Shown: positions 30,410 to 32,283 of the stretch, piece after piece
Layout: every line of letters starts with the position of its first letter
Position numbering within the stretch: the first letter of the stretch is position 1
From: Candidatus Helarchaeota archaeon
Lineage (GTDB): Archaea; Asgardarchaeota; Lokiarchaeia; Helarchaeales; HEL-GB-A
Reading direction: 5' to 3'
NCBI GenBank assembly: GCA_013375405.1
Contig: JABXJU010000021.1
Span: forward strand, 1 to 32,283
DNA length: 32,283 nt
Position numbers and translations under genes: made by a program
Notes under the pieces: generated by a model
What the model was told of the DNA's origin: nothing
Databases searched by the model: none
What the model saw: only the letters and a program-made list of their open reading frames with translations

Positions 30410-31759
30410 ATGGATGCCCACCCTATTGAGAAGGGAATAGGGATTAAAACTTATTCTACCCAGATCTCTGGAATTGGAGGGAACCTTCGAACAAAAATTG
30501 AAGATTTTTTTGTTGAAGAAATTACTAGTGAAGGAAAAATAATAAAACGTCTTAATAAAACTGATTTGAATTTAGAGGATTTACCAAATAATAGATTTAC
30601 ATACAATTTAGTACTTGAAAAGTATAATGAAGAAACGCTTAGGGCAATTCGAAGGCTCGCAACCTTTCTTCAGATACCTCTGAGGAACGTTGGATTCGCT
30701 GGAGTGAAAGATAAACGAGCTATTACCGTTCAACAAATTTCTATTTCAGGGGCAGATCCAAAGCTATTAACAACATTTCAAAGCAAGAGCAGCTATTTAA
30801 ATCGCATTCGCCCTGGTAGACCGATTAGATTAGGAAATCTCAATGGAAACCATTTTCAAATTACGGTACGCCACATTCATGATTCTTATGACGTGATTCA
30901 ACAAAGGCTTCAACAAATCAAACACGCGATTCTTTCATCCTACATTCCAAATTATTATGGCCCTCAACGCTTTGGCGCTCTTCGCCCAATCTCCCATAAC
31001 ATAGGGAAGGTCTTGCTTTTCGATGATTATGAGGCTGCTCTAAAAATCTATTTGACTACTACCTTTCCCCAAGAAAATAAACAAATTCAAGATATACGAA
31101 CCTCCTTACAAGATTCTTGGCCTCATGCTGATTTAACTTTCCCTAAAGGATTTTTCTATGAGAATAAAATCATTCAATATTTGAAAGAAAATAATTTAAA
31201 ATTTAAAAAAATTTTTAAAAATTTATTTCCCTTTCGCTTTATCCTTTTTTTTCTTCATGCCTATCAATCATATTTATTTAATAAGTTATTAACTGCTCGA
31301 ATAAGCGCTAACCTTTCACTGGATCAAGCTTTTGAGGGTGATTATGTCGCATTATCAGATCTGTATTCTCTGCCTTCAAAAGTAATCTATGAAGTAAATT
31401 CTAAAAATATAATTTCCTTGAATAATGCGATAAATAAGGGAAAAGCCATAGTAATGGCCCCACTTTTCGGATATAATTTTAATTACTCTCACCATCCCCT
31501 TCTTGATGATATTAATCAATTACTTGATGAAGAAAATTTGGATTTATCTCATTTTAAATCATCTTCGAATGAAAAATTACATCTCAAAGGTTCCTATCGT
31601 CCAATTTGTTTCAGGCCTAGGGCCTTTAACATAGAACTAAATCAATCATCCAACGATTATCAGAATATGAATGTTAAATTTACCTTTTCGCTTAATAAGG
31701 GATGTTATGCAACTCTACTTCTCCGTGAATTTATGAAGACTTCCCCTTTAAACTATTAA
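30410..31759 (+). CDS. truD: tRNA pseudouridine synthase D
   Basis: 449 residues, typical for archaeal TruD. It makes pseudouridine at position 13 in tRNA (eukaryotic Pus7 works at more sites). Landmarks: the N-terminal GNLRTKIEDFFVEEI (24-38), the catalytic VGFAGVKDKRAITVQ (D101), YGPQRFG (about 184-190), a variable insertion and the C-terminal YRPICFRP and TFSLNKGCYATLLLREFMK, the last being a family signature. The ATG at 30410 is the first in frame. It follows the CBS gene on the same strand. A lysine- and phenylalanine-rich stretch around residue 265 reflects the AT-rich coding. Confidence 0.95.
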   Translation: MDAHPIEKGIGIKTYSTQISGIGGNLRTKIEDFFVEEITSEGKIIKRLNKTDLNLEDLPNNRFTYNLVLEKYNEETLRAIRRLATFLQIPLRNVGFAGVKDKRAITVQQISISGADPKLLTTFQSKSSYLNRIRPGRPIRLGNLNGNHFQITVRHIHDSYDVIQQRLQQIKHAILSSYIPNYYGPQRFGALRPISHNIGKVLLFDDYEAALKIYLTTTFPQENKQIQDIRTSLQDSWPHADLTFPKGFFYENKIIQYLKENNLKFKKIFKNLFPFRFILFFLHAYQSYLFNKLLTARISANLSLDQAFEGDYVALSDLYSLPSKVIYEVNSKNIISLNNAINKGKAIVMAPLFGYNFNYSHHPLLDDINQLLDEENLDLSHFKSSSNEKLHLKGSYRPICFRPRAFNIELNQSSNDYQNMNVKFTFSLNKGCYATLLLREFMKTSPLNY

Positions 31760-31834
31760 GGAAAATCTTTCTTAAAAAGACTCGAACACTTCACCAATAA
31801 GAAAAAAATGAAAATAAAAGTTTAAAAGAATTTA

Positions 31835-32283
31835 TTACTCCGAAGGCGTTTCTTCTTTTCTCTCTTTTCGCACTTTTTTTGCTCTCTTTTGGAGATCTTT
31901 TGCTTTTGCAGTGAATTGCGCTGCTAGTTTTTTTTCTCCCAAATCTACAGATAATGCTCCAGCTTCTTTATAAATTACTGCCGCACGCGCCCAATCTTCT
32001 TTTTCTTCAGCATTATCTGCACGCATTAGAATTTCCCTCCGCTCTTCTTCCAACTTCTCCCTACGAGCTGTCAATTCTTCACGCTTTCGCTTCTCTTCCG
32101 CTTCCAATACTGCTTGAATTGCCACCTCACGAATCTCGCGAGCTTTGGCAAAATATTCTGATGCTTTATATTCTTCTCTAAGTTTCATGGAAATATCGCC
32201 TGCTTGAGCGTACAATTTAATGGATTCATGTGGTTTCCCTGTCCGCTCTGCAGTATCAGCTTTAGCAAGGGTCTTAGATCGGA
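31835..32283 (-). CDS. Helical-repeat (TPR-like) protein, N-terminus outside the window
   Basis: 149 codons open to the window edge, so the start is not seen. Two helix-hairpin units, one at about 1-50 (with SIKLYAQAGDISMKLREEYKASEYFAKAREI) and one at about 95-130 (RAAVIYKEAGALSVDLGEKKLAAQFTAKA), flank a long charged coil with many E, R and K. The form resembles TPR or SNAP-type hairpins, which bind other proteins. The tail is basic then acidic. It converges on truD. A TTG-initiated shorter form beginning at MYAQAG would be a fragment of the same frame and is less likely. Confidence 0.6.
   Translation of the reverse strand, partial: RSKTLAKADTAERTGKPHESIKLYAQAGDISMKLREEYKASEYFAKAREIREVAIQAVLEAEEKRKREELTARREKLEEERREILMRADNAEEKEDWARAAVIYKEAGALSVDLGEKKLAAQFTAKAKDLQKRAKKVRKERKEETPSE

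Noticed and set aside
1..32283. CRISPR arrays, insertion sequences, integrases or phage genes
   Set aside because: No regular repeat-spacer pattern, transposase, integrase or structural phage gene was found by reading. Gene content is chromosomal.

Overview
The window looks like a low-GC chromosome segment from an archaeon, most probably an Asgard archaeon (Promethearchaeota). The archaeal core is clear: Rpo5/RpoH, archaeal FAD synthetase, archaeal phosphoglycerate mutase, Fae-Hps, a full Hef helicase-nuclease, Pth2, TruD, and tRNA genes interrupted by bulge-helix-bulge introns. Starts are often TTG or GTG behind a GGTGA-type ribosome site. The Asgard signal comes from three Ras/Rab-type small GTPases, a huge surface protein with a longin-like cytoplasmic domain, a leucine-rich-repeat protein, and a two-domain eukaryote-like RPB5. 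The exact lineage cannot be read from the window.

Layout. 1-3728: a truncated phosphoseryl-tRNA synthetase (SepRS) on the minus strand, then a VTT/DedA-like membrane protein and a nitroreductase coupled to a cysteine-rich protein. 3749-6145: FAD synthetase, tRNA-Lys with an intron, a methyltransferase-type corrinoid protein, tRNA-Thr with an intron, tRNA-Leu, and the long RPB5. 6369-8865: Fae-Hps and phosphoglycerate mutase, linking C1 units and sugar phosphates. 8862-12397: a large unknown protein and three likely regulators (Lrp/AsnC, a winged helix protein, a cyclin-fold protein). 12438-13898: an HdrD/GlcF-like iron-sulfur protein.

14057-19391 is the most distinctive block: GTPase, 1344-residue cell-surface protein with a longin-like cytoplasmic domain, GTPase, all on one strand. 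The order suggests a membrane receptor that works with two paralogous GTPases. A gene-poor gap follows, holding a probable 55-residue cysteine protein and a hairpin cluster. Then comes a coupled FAD-oxidase/iron-sulfur pair (20027-22680) for 2-hydroxyacid oxidation.

22709-27298 is all minus strand: a small zinc protein, Hef, and a two-gene unit of LRR protein plus a cysteine microprotein. 27299-32283 holds a Rab-like GTPase with a helical extension and C-terminal zinc ribbon (apparently started at AUU), a coiled-coil protein, a zinc/KH RNA-binding protein, Pth2, a CBS protein, TruD, and a truncated helical-repeat protein. No CRISPR array, insertion sequence, phage gene or rRNA was seen.
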